Positions 1 through 7,901 of a stretch of DNA of 39,825 bases are shown here, one piece after another. The stretch is from Photorhabdus akhurstii. GTDB taxonomy: Bacteria > Pseudomonadota > Gammaproteobacteria > Enterobacterales > Enterobacteriaceae. The stretch spans positions 1-39,825 of the forward strand of contig NZ_RCWE01000033.1 of assembly GCF_018448925.1 (NCBI RefSeq), in the 5' to 3' direction. Positions within the stretch are counted from its first letter, which is position 1; the number at the start of each line of letters is the position of its first letter. The position numbers and the translations under genes are program-made. The notes below the pieces were generated by a model. It did no database searches. It was not told where the DNA came from and was given only the letters and a program-made list of their open reading frames with translations.

Positions 1-8
1 GCAGCAAA

Positions 9-680
9 TTAAGTATAAGAAAGAAACGAATGCGAGCCTGGATGAAAACGCAATTTCTGGAACAAGTCGTACAAGCAGGATTTTCTAATCTGAATAATAT
101 TTAAGCATTCATGCGGTTGCCCTGGTTCTTTCTTAACAGATACTCTTGCTTTTTTATCATGGAATGGTAAAACCCAAACATTGAACTGCTTTTCTACATC
201 ATCGAACGCTTCAAAAACAGCTTTTGCCTTTCTTCCTCTTAATACTTGATTTTTATCAAAACCAATAATACTTTCAAGACGAGAAATATCGACTTTAATT
301 CGACCATTTTTCGCTCTTTCTATTTTCTCAATCAAACTAGAGATTTTATAACCTGATATTTCGACTAAGTATCCATCAAAAGCCGGAGCAACTATTCTTG
401 TTAAATCATCTGTTTCAAATAAATCATCAGGGATCCAAGATGGTGCAAGAGAATCATCAAACATTTTAGCTAATAGATGAATTTTACCTGAATGGGAAAC
501 AATACCATCATCTTCGCTAATGTGTCTAAGCTCTTTCGATAGCTTCTTTTTTTGAGCATCTAATCGCTCCCAAATTATATCTTTAGAGTTTTTTCCGCCA
601 CCACTCACTGTATTGGGAACTGGCTTATCTAAAAAAGATAATACAGGATTTAATAAAGGACTTCTAACACCCTCAGCCAT
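9..680 (-). CDS. N-terminal fragment of an S8 (subtilisin-like) peptidase partner of the AAA+ ATPase; probably truncated
   Basis: This 223-residue product begins five bases after the upstream ATPase gene ends. A strong ribosome site (AAGGAG) overlaps that gene's stop codon, so the two are translationally coupled. The N-terminus has the pattern I know from large subtilases encoded beside AAA ATPases: a short Pro-rich start, a GGG stretch near residue 28, a Lys-rich helix, then a 'LLAKMFDDSLAPSWIPDDLF' block and a 'VLRGRKAKAVFEAF' block. Such proteins are usually 600-800 residues and carry the Asp/His/Ser catalytic domain after this region. Here the frame stops after about 223 residues and no catalytic motif is present. 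The last 15-20 residues look out of frame or foreign, so a frameshift, deletion or insertion near positions 1-60 is likely. The window ends here, so the catalytic part could lie just outside. The family call rests on memory of the pattern and is moderately sure. Confidence 0.55.
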   Translation of the reverse strand: MAEGVRSPLLNPVLSFLDKPVPNTVSGGGKNSKDIIWERLDAQKKKLSKELRHISEDDGIVSHSGKIHLLAKMFDDSLAPSWIPDDLFETDDLTRIVAPAFDGYLVEISGYKISSLIEKIERAKNGRIKVDISRLESIIGFDKNQVLRGRKAKAVFEAFDDVEKQFNVWVLPFHDKKARVSVKKEPGQPHECLNIIQIRKSCLYDLFQKLRFHPGSHSFLSYT

Positions 681-685
681 AATTC

Positions 686-1792
686 CTACTCCTTGAGATA
701 GCTTGAAATTGTCTGTCTACTTAGTTTCAAAAAACTACCGATTTCAGCCTGAGTAAACAATTTAGTTTCGGAAAGCAAATTAACGATGCTTTTTTTATTA
801 TCCGAACTCAACCCTTCTCTGTAAGGTATAATCGAGTTATGTGAATCACCCTCAATTATTGCTTGAATGACCGTTATAATATCAATACCCGAATTAGTCA
901 AAATTGCCTGTCTTCTCGCTGCTATTGCTATAGTTTCAATATCTGCTCCGCTTAATCCATCTGATATTATAGATAGTGCTTTTAACTCCTTTGATATACC
1001 CTTGTCTTGGAACAGGAAATGATTCCAAAGAGACTCCCTAACTTCAAGGTCTGGCATACCAAAGCGAATTTTATATGGAAAACGTCGCCAAATCGCGGGG
1101 TCTAAAAGATCTGCGTGGTTAGTTGCCGCAATTACTACTGCGCTATCATCCAGTGAATCTAAACCTTGTATCAAAGTATTCACAACACGTTTAAGCTCAC
1201 CTATTTCGTGCCGATCATCACGTATCTTGGCAACCGCATCAACCTCATCTAATAACAATATGCCATTTCTAGAAGGTACATAATCAAAAACTTGCCTTAA
1301 ATTCTTAGCTGTATCACCCAATAATGATGATATTACTGAATCTAATCTGACAACGAATAACGGCCTATTTAGTTGAGAAGCAACATGACCAGCAATCAAT
1401 GTCTTACCGGTACCCGGTGGGCCTGATAACAGTAACCCCAATCTGCCTGATAACCCATTTTCAATTAGTTTTTTTTGATGCTTAACACTTTCAATAAAAG
1501 CATTAAAAGTAATACTTTCAGACTCGCCCAAAAAAATAGGGGTCACTGACCACTGGTGCTCCTCAATTAGAGGCATTCTTGATTTAGGGTCAACAGGTAA
1601 ACTATCACTATATCCCGAACTACGAAGTGGAACTCCCTTACGTCTTACTATGGATTTAATTTTTTTGGCAACATCCATATCATCGGCACTGATGGATTTA
1701 GCTATTCTATTACTGACACTTCTAACTTCTGTATAATTAGCATCCAAAGACGCTTCTATGAGGGCAACAATGTCCTCAGCAACGATATTCAT
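686..1792 (-). CDS. AAA+ ATPase, partner of an S8 peptidase (candidate anti-phage pair)
   Basis: A 368-residue AAA+ protein. The ATPase core shows Walker A GPPGTGKT (about 124-131), Walker B LLLDEVDA (about 179-186), sensor 1 in AATN (Asn 225), an arginine finger pair R236/R237, and the sensor 2 region 'GLSGADIE' near 279-286. The N-terminal 115 residues are helical and not recognised. The last 25 residues (about 342-366) resemble a helix-turn-helix, which is unusual for a plain ATPase and could let it bind DNA. An upstream in-frame ATG at 1822 exists, but AAGGGG lies six bases before the ATG at 1792, so that start is preferred. AAA ATPase/S8 peptidase pairs are known as two-gene modules in bacterial accessory regions and some are described as anti-phage. 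Here the partner appears truncated, so activity is doubtful. Confidence 0.8.
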   Translation of the reverse strand: MNIVAEDIVALIEASLDANYTEVRSVSNRIAKSISADDMDVAKKIKSIVRRKGVPLRSSGYSDSLPVDPKSRMPLIEEHQWSVTPIFLGESESITFNAFIESVKHQKKLIENGLSGRLGLLLSGPPGTGKTLIAGHVASQLNRPLFVVRLDSVISSLLGDTAKNLRQVFDYVPSRNGILLLDEVDAVAKIRDDRHEIGELKRVVNTLIQGLDSLDDSAVVIAATNHADLLDPAIWRRFPYKIRFGMPDLEVRESLWNHFLFQDKGISKELKALSIISDGLSGADIETIAIAARRQAILTNSGIDIITVIQAIIEGDSHNSIIPYREGLSSDNKKSIVNLLSETKLFTQAEIGSFLKLSRQTISSYLKE

Positions 1793-1804
1793 AACCAACC
1801 CCTT

Positions 1805-1885
1805 AAATATAATGACAATCAAAAATGATTTTTTGTCATGTCAATATGCATGAATGTCATGAATAATGTCGATTTTGTCAACCTA
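1805..1885 (-). promoter_or_regulatory. Upstream region of the AAA ATPase gene with clustered TGTCA elements
   Basis: On the plus strand TGTCA occurs at 1834, 1839, 1855 and 1876, with TGTCG at 1867 and the inverted form TGACA at 1813. CATGAAT is repeated at 1850 and 1859. An inverted repeat, AATCA-AAAA-TGATT, lies at about 1817-1830. On the minus strand TTGACA-like hexamers fall in the cluster. This density just before a gene whose product ends in a helix-turn-helix-like segment suggests an operator. That link is inference. Confidence 0.35.
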
Positions 1886-2282
1886 AAAAACAAATTATCG
1901 CCACAATTACAGGTAGGAGTTAAGGAAAAAGTTTAGTCTTTAGGTTCGGTTTTGTCAGCACACTGGCTTTTACGCTGTATACGTCAAATTTAACTTCCGA
2001 GGAGTTACCATCAATAAGATATAAGGCGCAAGTTCGCCCGTAGGGGATTACTTTTAACATATGACGTTCAGTGAAAAACTATAAGGCCGCTTTAATCTGA
2101 GAGGTATCAAGCCCTGTACAACATTATCAGTGTCTCGTGCATCGGGCAGGGTTATCTGTATGCCGAAACAGATTGTTGCTGTACGTACTACTGGTAGCTT
2201 GAAAAACCGTAAAGCAAATCTAGTTCCAAAGGCTCACTTCAAAAAGACCGCCTTTTCTTGCTAAAGAGCGAGGGACTGTGAT
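1886..2282. other. Gap of about 400 bases without a recognised gene
   Basis: No convincing gene is seen on either strand. A 34-codon plus-strand frame from 2161 to 2265 has no clear ribosome site and no recognisable product. The base composition is less AT-rich than the neighbouring gaps, so this may be the remains of a lost gene, but I see nothing identifiable in it. Confidence 0.3.
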
Positions 2283-2837
2283 TTATTTTAATTTCACTTT
2301 CTCAAGCGCCGCAAAAATTTGCTGCTTATCTGAATCTTTTAAGTTATGTTGTTGAATATTCTTCATAAACATTTCTTTGTCAGAAACGCTTATTTTCTCT
2401 CCGGCTTTGAGTAAGATCGCAATTTGTTGGAAGATTTCCGTATTCAACCCACTAATTTTAATCCGAACATCATCTAGCGACTTCGATTGCCAACCATTTT
2501 CAGGAACTGACAACCAATCAGCTCGATAACGATATTGAATCGCCTTTGCAGCATCCATCTGAATTATAATGAACGGCCTAACTGATTCTCCGCTTAACCC
2601 GAATGATTCAGCCTCACTTATTGATTTAGCAAGAACCTTATCTTCTTGAGCCAAAACCTCAACAGGTAAATGATTTTCAGCCTTGTATCCCGCTACGTCT
2701 TTCATGTAAGAAAGGCGCTGATTAATCAACTGAGCTACCGTCGTCTTTGCCTCCATTGCTAACGTCACCGTTGGCGCCATTGCGCTCATAATCAATGCCA
2801 AACCAGCAATAAAGCCAATCCTTATATTTTTGACCAT
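2283..2837 (-). CDS. aroQ: Secreted (periplasmic) chorismate mutase, AroQ gamma class
   Basis: A 184-residue monofunctional chorismate mutase, converting chorismate to prephenate. Residues 1 to about 27 form a signal peptide (Lys near the start, hydrophobic core, Ala-x-Ala-like end at 'TLA'), so the mature enzyme should be periplasmic. After it come the helical AroQ motifs: 'LINQRLSYMKDVAGYKAENHL', with the active-site Arg and Lys, then a segment ending 'FIIIQMDAAKAIQYRYRADW' that is typical of the secreted gamma class. The length fits that class (about 180). A GAGGTG ribosome site precedes the ATG with a slightly long spacing. It lies 97 bases after an unrecognised gene on the same strand. 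Secreted chorismate mutases occur in several enterics and pathogens. Their role outside the cytoplasm is not settled. Confidence 0.85.
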   Translation of the reverse strand: MVKNIRIGFIAGLALIMSAMAPTVTLAMEAKTTVAQLINQRLSYMKDVAGYKAENHLPVEVLAQEDKVLAKSISEAESFGLSGESVRPFIIIQMDAAKAIQYRYRADWLSVPENGWQSKSLDDVRIKISGLNTEIFQQIAILLKAGEKISVSDKEMFMKNIQQHNLKDSDKQQIFAALEKVKLK

Positions 2838-2934
2838 TCCATTTTTTCACCTCAGGGTTTATTCCAGATAAAAAATTCGCATGCCAAGTAAATTTTTTAC
2901 TAAAGTTAATTGTCCTTCGAAAAAAGACCATCAT

Positions 2935-3525
2935 TTACAAAATATTTTTTAGAAAAGGAAAGTCTTTCTCATACGCTATACAAACTCTTTTATATATATT
3001 TTCATCTCCTTCACTATGAGACCCAAGTGTTAAACAATAGTTTTCACCATTATATTTTTGAAAAACAATCCATTCTCCAGTCATATTTTTTATTTCAATC
3101 TTTTCATTATACGCACCGACAGTTAACTGATGGCATATATATTTAAATAAATCGTCATCGGCATATCCTGAATTATTTTTATTAAATCCCTCATCTACTA
3201 CTTTATATATATAATCATCACCATTCAATTTATTTATAATATTTTTTAAAATAAACCTCGCATCAGTAAAATGAACTTTCATCAGCCCTTTTAATGGATT
3301 ATATCTAAATTCACTCTCATTTTTAATGGACGAGTTTTTTCTTATCCCCTCCAGGGATTCAATTTTATTTGTAATATTAAAAACATTTATGATTCTTCCG
3401 TAATATAATTGCATAATTTGGGCAATAAATACAGAACTTATGCGTGATAAATCAACATAACAAAATCCTGGCAAACTATTAGCAAAAGCTAATAATTCAC
3501 TTCTAGATAAAGACACATTTATCAT
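2935..3525 (-). CDS. Unrecognised 196-residue protein
   Basis: I do not recognise this protein. It is 196 residues, with no signal peptide and no membrane segment, and is rich in Asn, Ile, Lys and Tyr as expected from its AT-rich codons. The C-terminal part ('GEWIVFQKYNGENYCLTL' followed by 'GSHSEGDENIYKRV') looks like a compact beta-rich unit, and I would call it the most conserved segment. A good ribosome site (AGGTGG) lies five bases before the ATG, supporting translation. It stands upstream of the chorismate mutase gene on the same strand with a 97-base gap, so the two could share a transcript. Its composition differs from the core genes, suggesting transfer. Confidence 0.6.
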   Translation of the reverse strand: MINVSLSRSELLAFANSLPGFCYVDLSRISSVFIAQIMQLYYGRIINVFNITNKIESLEGIRKNSSIKNESEFRYNPLKGLMKVHFTDARFILKNIINKLNGDDYIYKVVDEGFNKNNSGYADDDLFKYICHQLTVGAYNEKIEIKNMTGEWIVFQKYNGENYCLTLGSHSEGDENIYKRVCIAYEKDFPFLKNIL

Positions 3526-3792
3526 TATTCCACCTAATTAATCTATTCATAAGTTAGTATTTTAATTCTCACTTTATTTTTATAGAGACAATCTCCAATC
3601 AAAAAAATTCTCACCTAATTACTATAATACTTAGTAATTCAAATGAATAGATATCCATATGTTGAATGTTTGTCACGTTGATCTTAAAACACTTTTATAT
3701 AATCGGATATCAAACTAATTACTTCCCTCATTGTTTGTAATATTTTTCCTCCATATTATCTCTATTTTCAGTATATAGTAAAAACTCTTCAT

Positions 3793-4575
3793 CTATTTAT
3801 AACTCCTTGATTTACGCGCGATGACTGCCCAGACACGATGAGGTATAAGCAAAGGCTCTTGAGGAAAGTTCTTTACGAGTAATTCCTGATGTTCTTCATC
3901 AAATTTATGAACACTTTCTTTATTTAAACTAGCAGAAACACCTGCGCTAGCTCTAATACGCCCACACCAACCTTCATGGGTATACGGAATCTCTAAATCA
4001 AAACTAAAAGTCTCTATACTAACAAAACCACTTTTGGCTAAATCTTCCAACCAGCGTGGATAAATTCCTGACCCACCAGACATATTCCATTTCGAATTAT
4101 GCTTTAATATTAAGTTCTCTGTAGCTTCTACAACATTACCCAGCAAAGGGAGCCAATCGAAATGACAAATTACCATAGTGCCGCCATTACGAAGGACTCG
4201 AAAACATTCACTACCTGCTTGCTCTGGATTAAACCAATGCCAACATTGACCAGCGATGATAACATCTTGAGTCTCATTTTGTAACGGAATGTCTTCTGCC
4301 TTTCCTAGCTTATAATCTACAAAAACCTTTGCCTTAATATCTAAAGCCCTAGCCTGTTTCAGTAATGGTTCAGCGATGTCCATTCCTGTTACTTCAGCGC
4401 CTACTTGCGCTAATTGCCTGGCTAAAGTCCCTGTTCCTGTTCCAAGGTCCAAAATTCTTTGACCAACTATTCCAACCCCATAGGGTTTAAGGCGAACCAA
4501 CAGAGCAGGAGGAAATCCCTCACGATGTATTGCATAATCCAGTACTGTTTTCCCGAAATCAATTTCAGTATCCAT
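3793..4575 (-). CDS. Class I SAM-dependent methyltransferase (Methyltransf_11 type)
   Basis: A 260-residue methyltransferase of the UbiE/Methyltransf_11 type. SAM-binding motif I is ILDLGTGTGTLARQLA (about 41-56), followed by an acidic motif II region 'EVTGMDIAEPLLKQAR', then 'AEDIPLQNETQDVIIAGQCWHWF', which resembles motif III and the WHWF feature of small-molecule methyltransferases. A later block 'ECFRVLRNGGTMVICHFDW' is the usual post-core strand. It has no signal peptide and should be cytosolic. The substrate cannot be told from the sequence. It stands alone downstream of mog on the same strand, 116 bases away, with a weak GGGAAAG ribosome site. It is not part of the conserved enteric order around mog, so it is accessory here. 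Confidence 0.8.
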   Translation of the reverse strand: MDTEIDFGKTVLDYAIHREGFPPALLVRLKPYGVGIVGQRILDLGTGTGTLARQLAQVGAEVTGMDIAEPLLKQARALDIKAKVFVDYKLGKAEDIPLQNETQDVIIAGQCWHWFNPEQAGSECFRVLRNGGTMVICHFDWLPLLGNVVEATENLILKHNSKWNMSGGSGIYPRWLEDLAKSGFVSIETFSFDLEIPYTHEGWCGRIRASAGVSASLNKESVHKFDEEHQELLVKNFPQEPLLIPHRVWAVIARKSRSYK

Positions 4576-4691
4576 TGAACTTTCCCACTAATTTTTTAAG
4601 TATTAATAGTTGGAACAATTTTCTTTCTATTCCAGCTTGTCACTGTGATGTGTAATACCGCCCATTATTAGTGGGCACATTCAGGGAGCAA

Positions 4692-5285
4692 TTAATTCGA
4701 TAAGCTCATGCAGCGCCGAGCACTTTTCGGCCTAAAAGCCGCGACTACCTTATCATCAGTCTCCACATACGGGCCATCCAGCAATTGGATACAATATGGC
4801 ACACTGGCAAAAATGCCGGATACCAGAACTTTGCCGTTTTCGTCTTTCAAGCCTTCCAACGTTTCTGCGATTGCTTTTGGCTGCCCCGGCAAGTTCAAAA
4901 TCAGCGCCTGTTTGCGGATCACACCAACCTGACGGGATAAAATTGCCGTTGGAACAAATTTCAAACTAATCTGACGCATCTGTTCGCCATAACCCGGCAT
5001 TTCACGGTCTGCAACCGCTAATGTGGCATCAGGCGTCACATCTCGGCGGGCCGGGCCGGTTCCACCGGTGGTTAAAACCAGATGACAGCCGATTTCATCC
5101 ACCAATTCACACAAGGTTTGTTCAATGATGATCTGCTCATCGGGGATCAAACGAGTCTCTATCTGAAAAGGGGTGGTAATCGCCCTTTTTAGCCACTCCT
5201 CCAATGACGGAATCCCTTTGTCCTGATAAATACCGCTTGATGCACGATCAGAGACGGATACCAAGCCAATGCGCAATTCATTCAT
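4692..5285 (-). CDS. mog: Molybdopterin adenylyltransferase Mog
   Basis: A 197-residue protein that closely follows E. coli Mog (195). It adenylates molybdopterin before molybdenum insertion, a cytosolic step of molybdenum cofactor synthesis. The MoCF-binding signature is clear: 'LVLTTGGTGPARRDVTPDAT' and then the 'ADREMPGYGEQMRQ' block. A longer in-frame start at 5333 exists, but the conserved N-terminus 'MNELRIGLVSVSDRASSG' begins at 5285 and has a GAGG ribosome site eight bases before it. Gene order talB-mog matches enterics. The talB terminator sits between the two genes (5322-5346), so mog probably has some transcription of its own. The last residues after 'AAFRPKSARR' differ from E. coli, which is normal for the family. 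Confidence 0.96.
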   Translation of the reverse strand: MNELRIGLVSVSDRASSGIYQDKGIPSLEEWLKRAITTPFQIETRLIPDEQIIIEQTLCELVDEIGCHLVLTTGGTGPARRDVTPDATLAVADREMPGYGEQMRQISLKFVPTAILSRQVGVIRKQALILNLPGQPKAIAETLEGLKDENGKVLVSGIFASVPYCIQLLDGPYVETDDKVVAAFRPKSARRCMSLSN

Positions 5286-5312
5286 ATAAACCTCAATTAA
5301 CACAATTAAACT

Positions 5313-5346
5313 AAATAGCAAAAAGGCGGCCAATTATGCCGCCTTT
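5313..5346 (-). terminator. Rho-independent terminator after talB
   Basis: AAAGGCGGC (5322-5330) pairs perfectly with GCCGCCTTT (5338-5346) around a 7-base loop. On the minus strand the stem is followed by TTTTTGC. It lies 30 bases after the talB stop and just before the mog start. Confidence 0.85.
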
Positions 5347-5376
5347 AACGCTAAAAGAATAGTTTATCGCCTATCA

Positions 5377-6330
5377 TTACAGCAGATCAGCGATCATCTT
5401 CTCAAGTTTGCCCTGATCAATAGCAAATTTACGGATACCGTCCGCCAGTTTTTCTGTCGCCATTGCATCTTGATGATGTTCCCAGTAGAACTGAGCCTCA
5501 TTCAATGGCTCTGGACGCACTTTAATTTCACCGGTATAACCCAGTTTACGTTCAACTTCACCCTGAGCTTCGGACAGCTCTTTCAACAGCGCAGGCGCAA
5601 TAGTCAAACGGTCACAACCCGCCAATTCCAATATTTCACCGGAATTACGGAAACTTGCTCCCATAACCACAGTGTTATAACCATGTTGTTTATAGTATTG
5701 GTAGATTTCAGTCACAGAAATGACGCCCGGATCTTCGTGTGGAGCGAACTCTTTCTGCTCGCTGTTCGCTTTATGCCAGTCAAGGATACGGCCAACAAAT
5801 GGTGAAATCAGATAAACCCCGGCTTCCGCACAAGCACGCGCCTGAGCAAAGGAGAACAGTAGTGTCAGGTTACAGTTAATCCCTTCTTTTTCTAACTGTT
5901 CAGCCGCGCGGATACCCTGCCAGGTTGAAGCCAATTTGATCAGAATCCGATCATTGCTGATACCGGCCTCGTTATACAGCTTAATCAGGCGTTTAGCTTT
6001 GGCAACACTGCGTTCAGTGTCATAAGACAGACGGGCATCAACTTCTGTCGAAATACGGCCAGGGATCAGTTTGAGAATTTCCAAGCCAATATTTACCGCC
6101 AATTTATCACTAGCATCCACAATCTGCTGCTCGCGGGAATCGCTCTGTTCGCGCGCCCACGCAATTGCTTCATCAATTAGTTTACGGTATTCAGGAATCT
6201 GTGCCGCGTTAAGGATCAGAGATGGGTTAGTTGTCGCATCTTGTGGCTGATAAAGTTTCATCGCCGCAATATCCCCGGTATCTGCTACTACTGTTGTCAG
6301 TTTACGCAGGGAGGTTAGTTTATCGGTCAT
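5377..6330 (-). CDS. talB: Transaldolase B
   Basis: A 317-residue transaldolase, the same length as E. coli TalB. It moves a dihydroxyacetone unit between sugar phosphates in the non-oxidative pentose phosphate pathway. Lys 132 in 'ILIKLAST' is the Schiff-base residue. The N-terminal '[20 protein letters not shown]' block and the '[19 protein letters not shown]' block are classic for the family. The reading frame extends upstream to 6444, but the conserved start '[19 protein letters not shown]' places the ATG at 6330, where a weak purine-rich site lies upstream. In E. coli yaaJ and yaaA precede talB. Here an AT-rich export island takes that place. Confidence 0.96.
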   Translation of the reverse strand: MTDKLTSLRKLTTVVADTGDIAAMKLYQPQDATTNPSLILNAAQIPEYRKLIDEAIAWAREQSDSREQQIVDASDKLAVNIGLEILKLIPGRISTEVDARLSYDTERSVAKAKRLIKLYNEAGISNDRILIKLASTWQGIRAAEQLEKEGINCNLTLLFSFAQARACAEAGVYLISPFVGRILDWHKANSEQKEFAPHEDPGVISVTEIYQYYKQHGYNTVVMGASFRNSGEILELAGCDRLTIAPALLKELSEAQGEVERKLGYTGEIKVRPEPLNEAQFYWEHHQDAMATEKLADGIRKFAIDQGKLEKMIADLL

Positions 6331-6464
6331 TTTGTCATATCTCATCGTTATGCGTGAAATTGTGGCATTGTTCTTGAGCCATCCACTGATAATAACACGG
6401 TAAGACCTTGCTGCAAGGCGGTAAAAACGATCACTCGCAGTCACTCACTCTGTAGTCAATCTCT

Positions 6465-7865
6465 TCATACCACTTCGCTAATGTCCAATATTGAACCAAT
6501 CGTTTCCATGTGTGAGACAACGATTATTTTCTTATTTTTATCAATTCTATTTATTAATTTCCTACAATCAAACTCATCAAATATAATTACCTCTGAATCC
6601 GAGTTATTGAGATAATCTAAAAATCTATCATTTGCTAAATAGGAATCAAAATTATGGTCTACATATATGTATCCTTTTATTTCAGATAATTTCTTAAGAA
6701 AACAGGTCTTACCACTGCCATTATTCCCTACTAATTGTATAATTCTATCTTTTTTCAAACTTTGCTCTAAAATTAATAATTTAGAAGATAAGTTTATTTC
6801 TTTATAATAAACATTGTCGTGCTCAGTTATCCTTTTAATAGATACAGTTTCTGACAAATATCCAAATATAGCGAAATAAAAAATGACGATTCTATTATCT
6901 AAGTTTATAGCAGCCGTCATATTATCTGATTCAAAATTGGGATATAAAGAATAAAAAATTATCAAACTAGATATTACAAGACCTAATATAGAAGCCAAAG
7001 AATTAATTAAATATCGTTGTGATGCTACGGTATATAAACTACGTATTCCAGATAAAATAGCGTCACGACAAAAACGGTTAGCCGGACCACATTGAGGTAG
7101 TTTTTTAATATAAGAAAAGCGAATTGATAAAGCATGTAACTCTTTATAGTGTTTATTTCTATTATCCTTGTATATAGGATACAATAAATAAACGCTAGTA
7201 AGAAATATAAACATGGCACCAAACACAATCATAAAATTGTCAGAATTAAGAAATAAAAATACAGTACCGACAAATATCGAACCAAACCAGAAAACATCCT
7301 TGGCATACATGGTAAATCTATTTATTATTACATTGTATTCATGCTTAAATAAATTGAAACCTTCCACTCTAAAGTTACTTTTAATAGAGTTATATATGTC
7401 TTGCCTTGCTCTTTTTCTTATCTTAAACTCTATTAAATATGATCCCACAATCAATGAAATCATACCTAATAGAGATACAGATATTATCTTATAGGTTTCA
7501 CTATCATATTCATTGTATGTCACTCTTCCTAACTCGAATAACGAAAGACTAGCAATGAACAAGAGTATAATTCCAATTACAGAGTTATAACTAAAAATAT
7601 ATAGAAGTTGAGCAGTTTTTGATTTATTAATCTTACAATTTCCTGCTAATATAACTCCATTATCTGACGTCGACTTTATAGGTTTATTTTTTATTTCCAA
7701 CTCAATATTATTAATTTCATGAGGAAATAACAATATAACATCAATTTGATACTCTATTTTTATTTTTGAAATTATATCTTTTAAATCAAATAATAATTTA
7801 GAATCCCAACCAGTCTTATTTGTATCAAAATAAATATGGCCTTTGTAATTATCAATTATGGCCAT
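6465..7865 (-). CDS. ABC exporter second half: degenerate NBD end, membrane domain, short C-terminal NBD
   Basis: A 466-residue product with three parts. Residues 1-80 read as the back half of an ABC nucleotide-binding domain. 'IYFDTNKTGWDS' aligns with Walker B and D-loop (usual form LLLDEPTSGLDS, with the catalytic Glu changed to Thr), and 'ILLFPHEINNIE' aligns with the H-switch. About 85-335 is a membrane domain with several hydrophobic helices. About 350-466 is a second, shortened NBD with Walker A GNNGSGKT, Walker B VIIFDEFD with the Glu kept, and switch His in VVSHMET, but with no Q-loop/helical region and no LSGGQ. The frame is the same as in the gene before it, separated by one TGA. 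A perfect AAGGAG ribosome site seven bases before this ATG supports separate translation. Very AT-rich. Substrate unknown. Confidence 0.65.
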   Translation of the reverse strand: MAIIDNYKGHIYFDTNKTGWDSKLLFDLKDIISKIKIEYQIDVILLFPHEINNIELEIKNKPIKSTSDNGVILAGNCKINKSKTAQLLYIFSYNSVIGIILLFIASLSLFELGRVTYNEYDSETYKIISVSLLGMISLIVGSYLIEFKIRKRARQDIYNSIKSNFRVEGFNLFKHEYNVIINRFTMYAKDVFWFGSIFVGTVFLFLNSDNFMIVFGAMFIFLTSVYLLYPIYKDNRNKHYKELHALSIRFSYIKKLPQCGPANRFCRDAILSGIRSLYTVASQRYLINSLASILGLVISSLIIFYSLYPNFESDNMTAAINLDNRIVIFYFAIFGYLSETVSIKRITEHDNVYYKEINLSSKLLILEQSLKKDRIIQLVGNNGSGKTCFLKKLSEIKGYIYVDHNFDSYLANDRFLDYLNNSDSEVIIFDEFDCRKLINRIDKNKKIIVVSHMETIGSILDISEVV

Positions 7866-7901
7866 ATATACACTCCTTACAGCAAAAATAAGATTTAATT
7901 G

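Noticed and set aside
2161-2265. Plus-strand 34-codon frame in the gap upstream of the AAA gene
   Set aside because: No ribosome site, no recognisable product, and short enough to be chance.
4660-4676. GCCCA/TGGGC hairpin after the mog stop
   Set aside because: Short 5-bp stem with no T run after it, so too weak to call a terminator.
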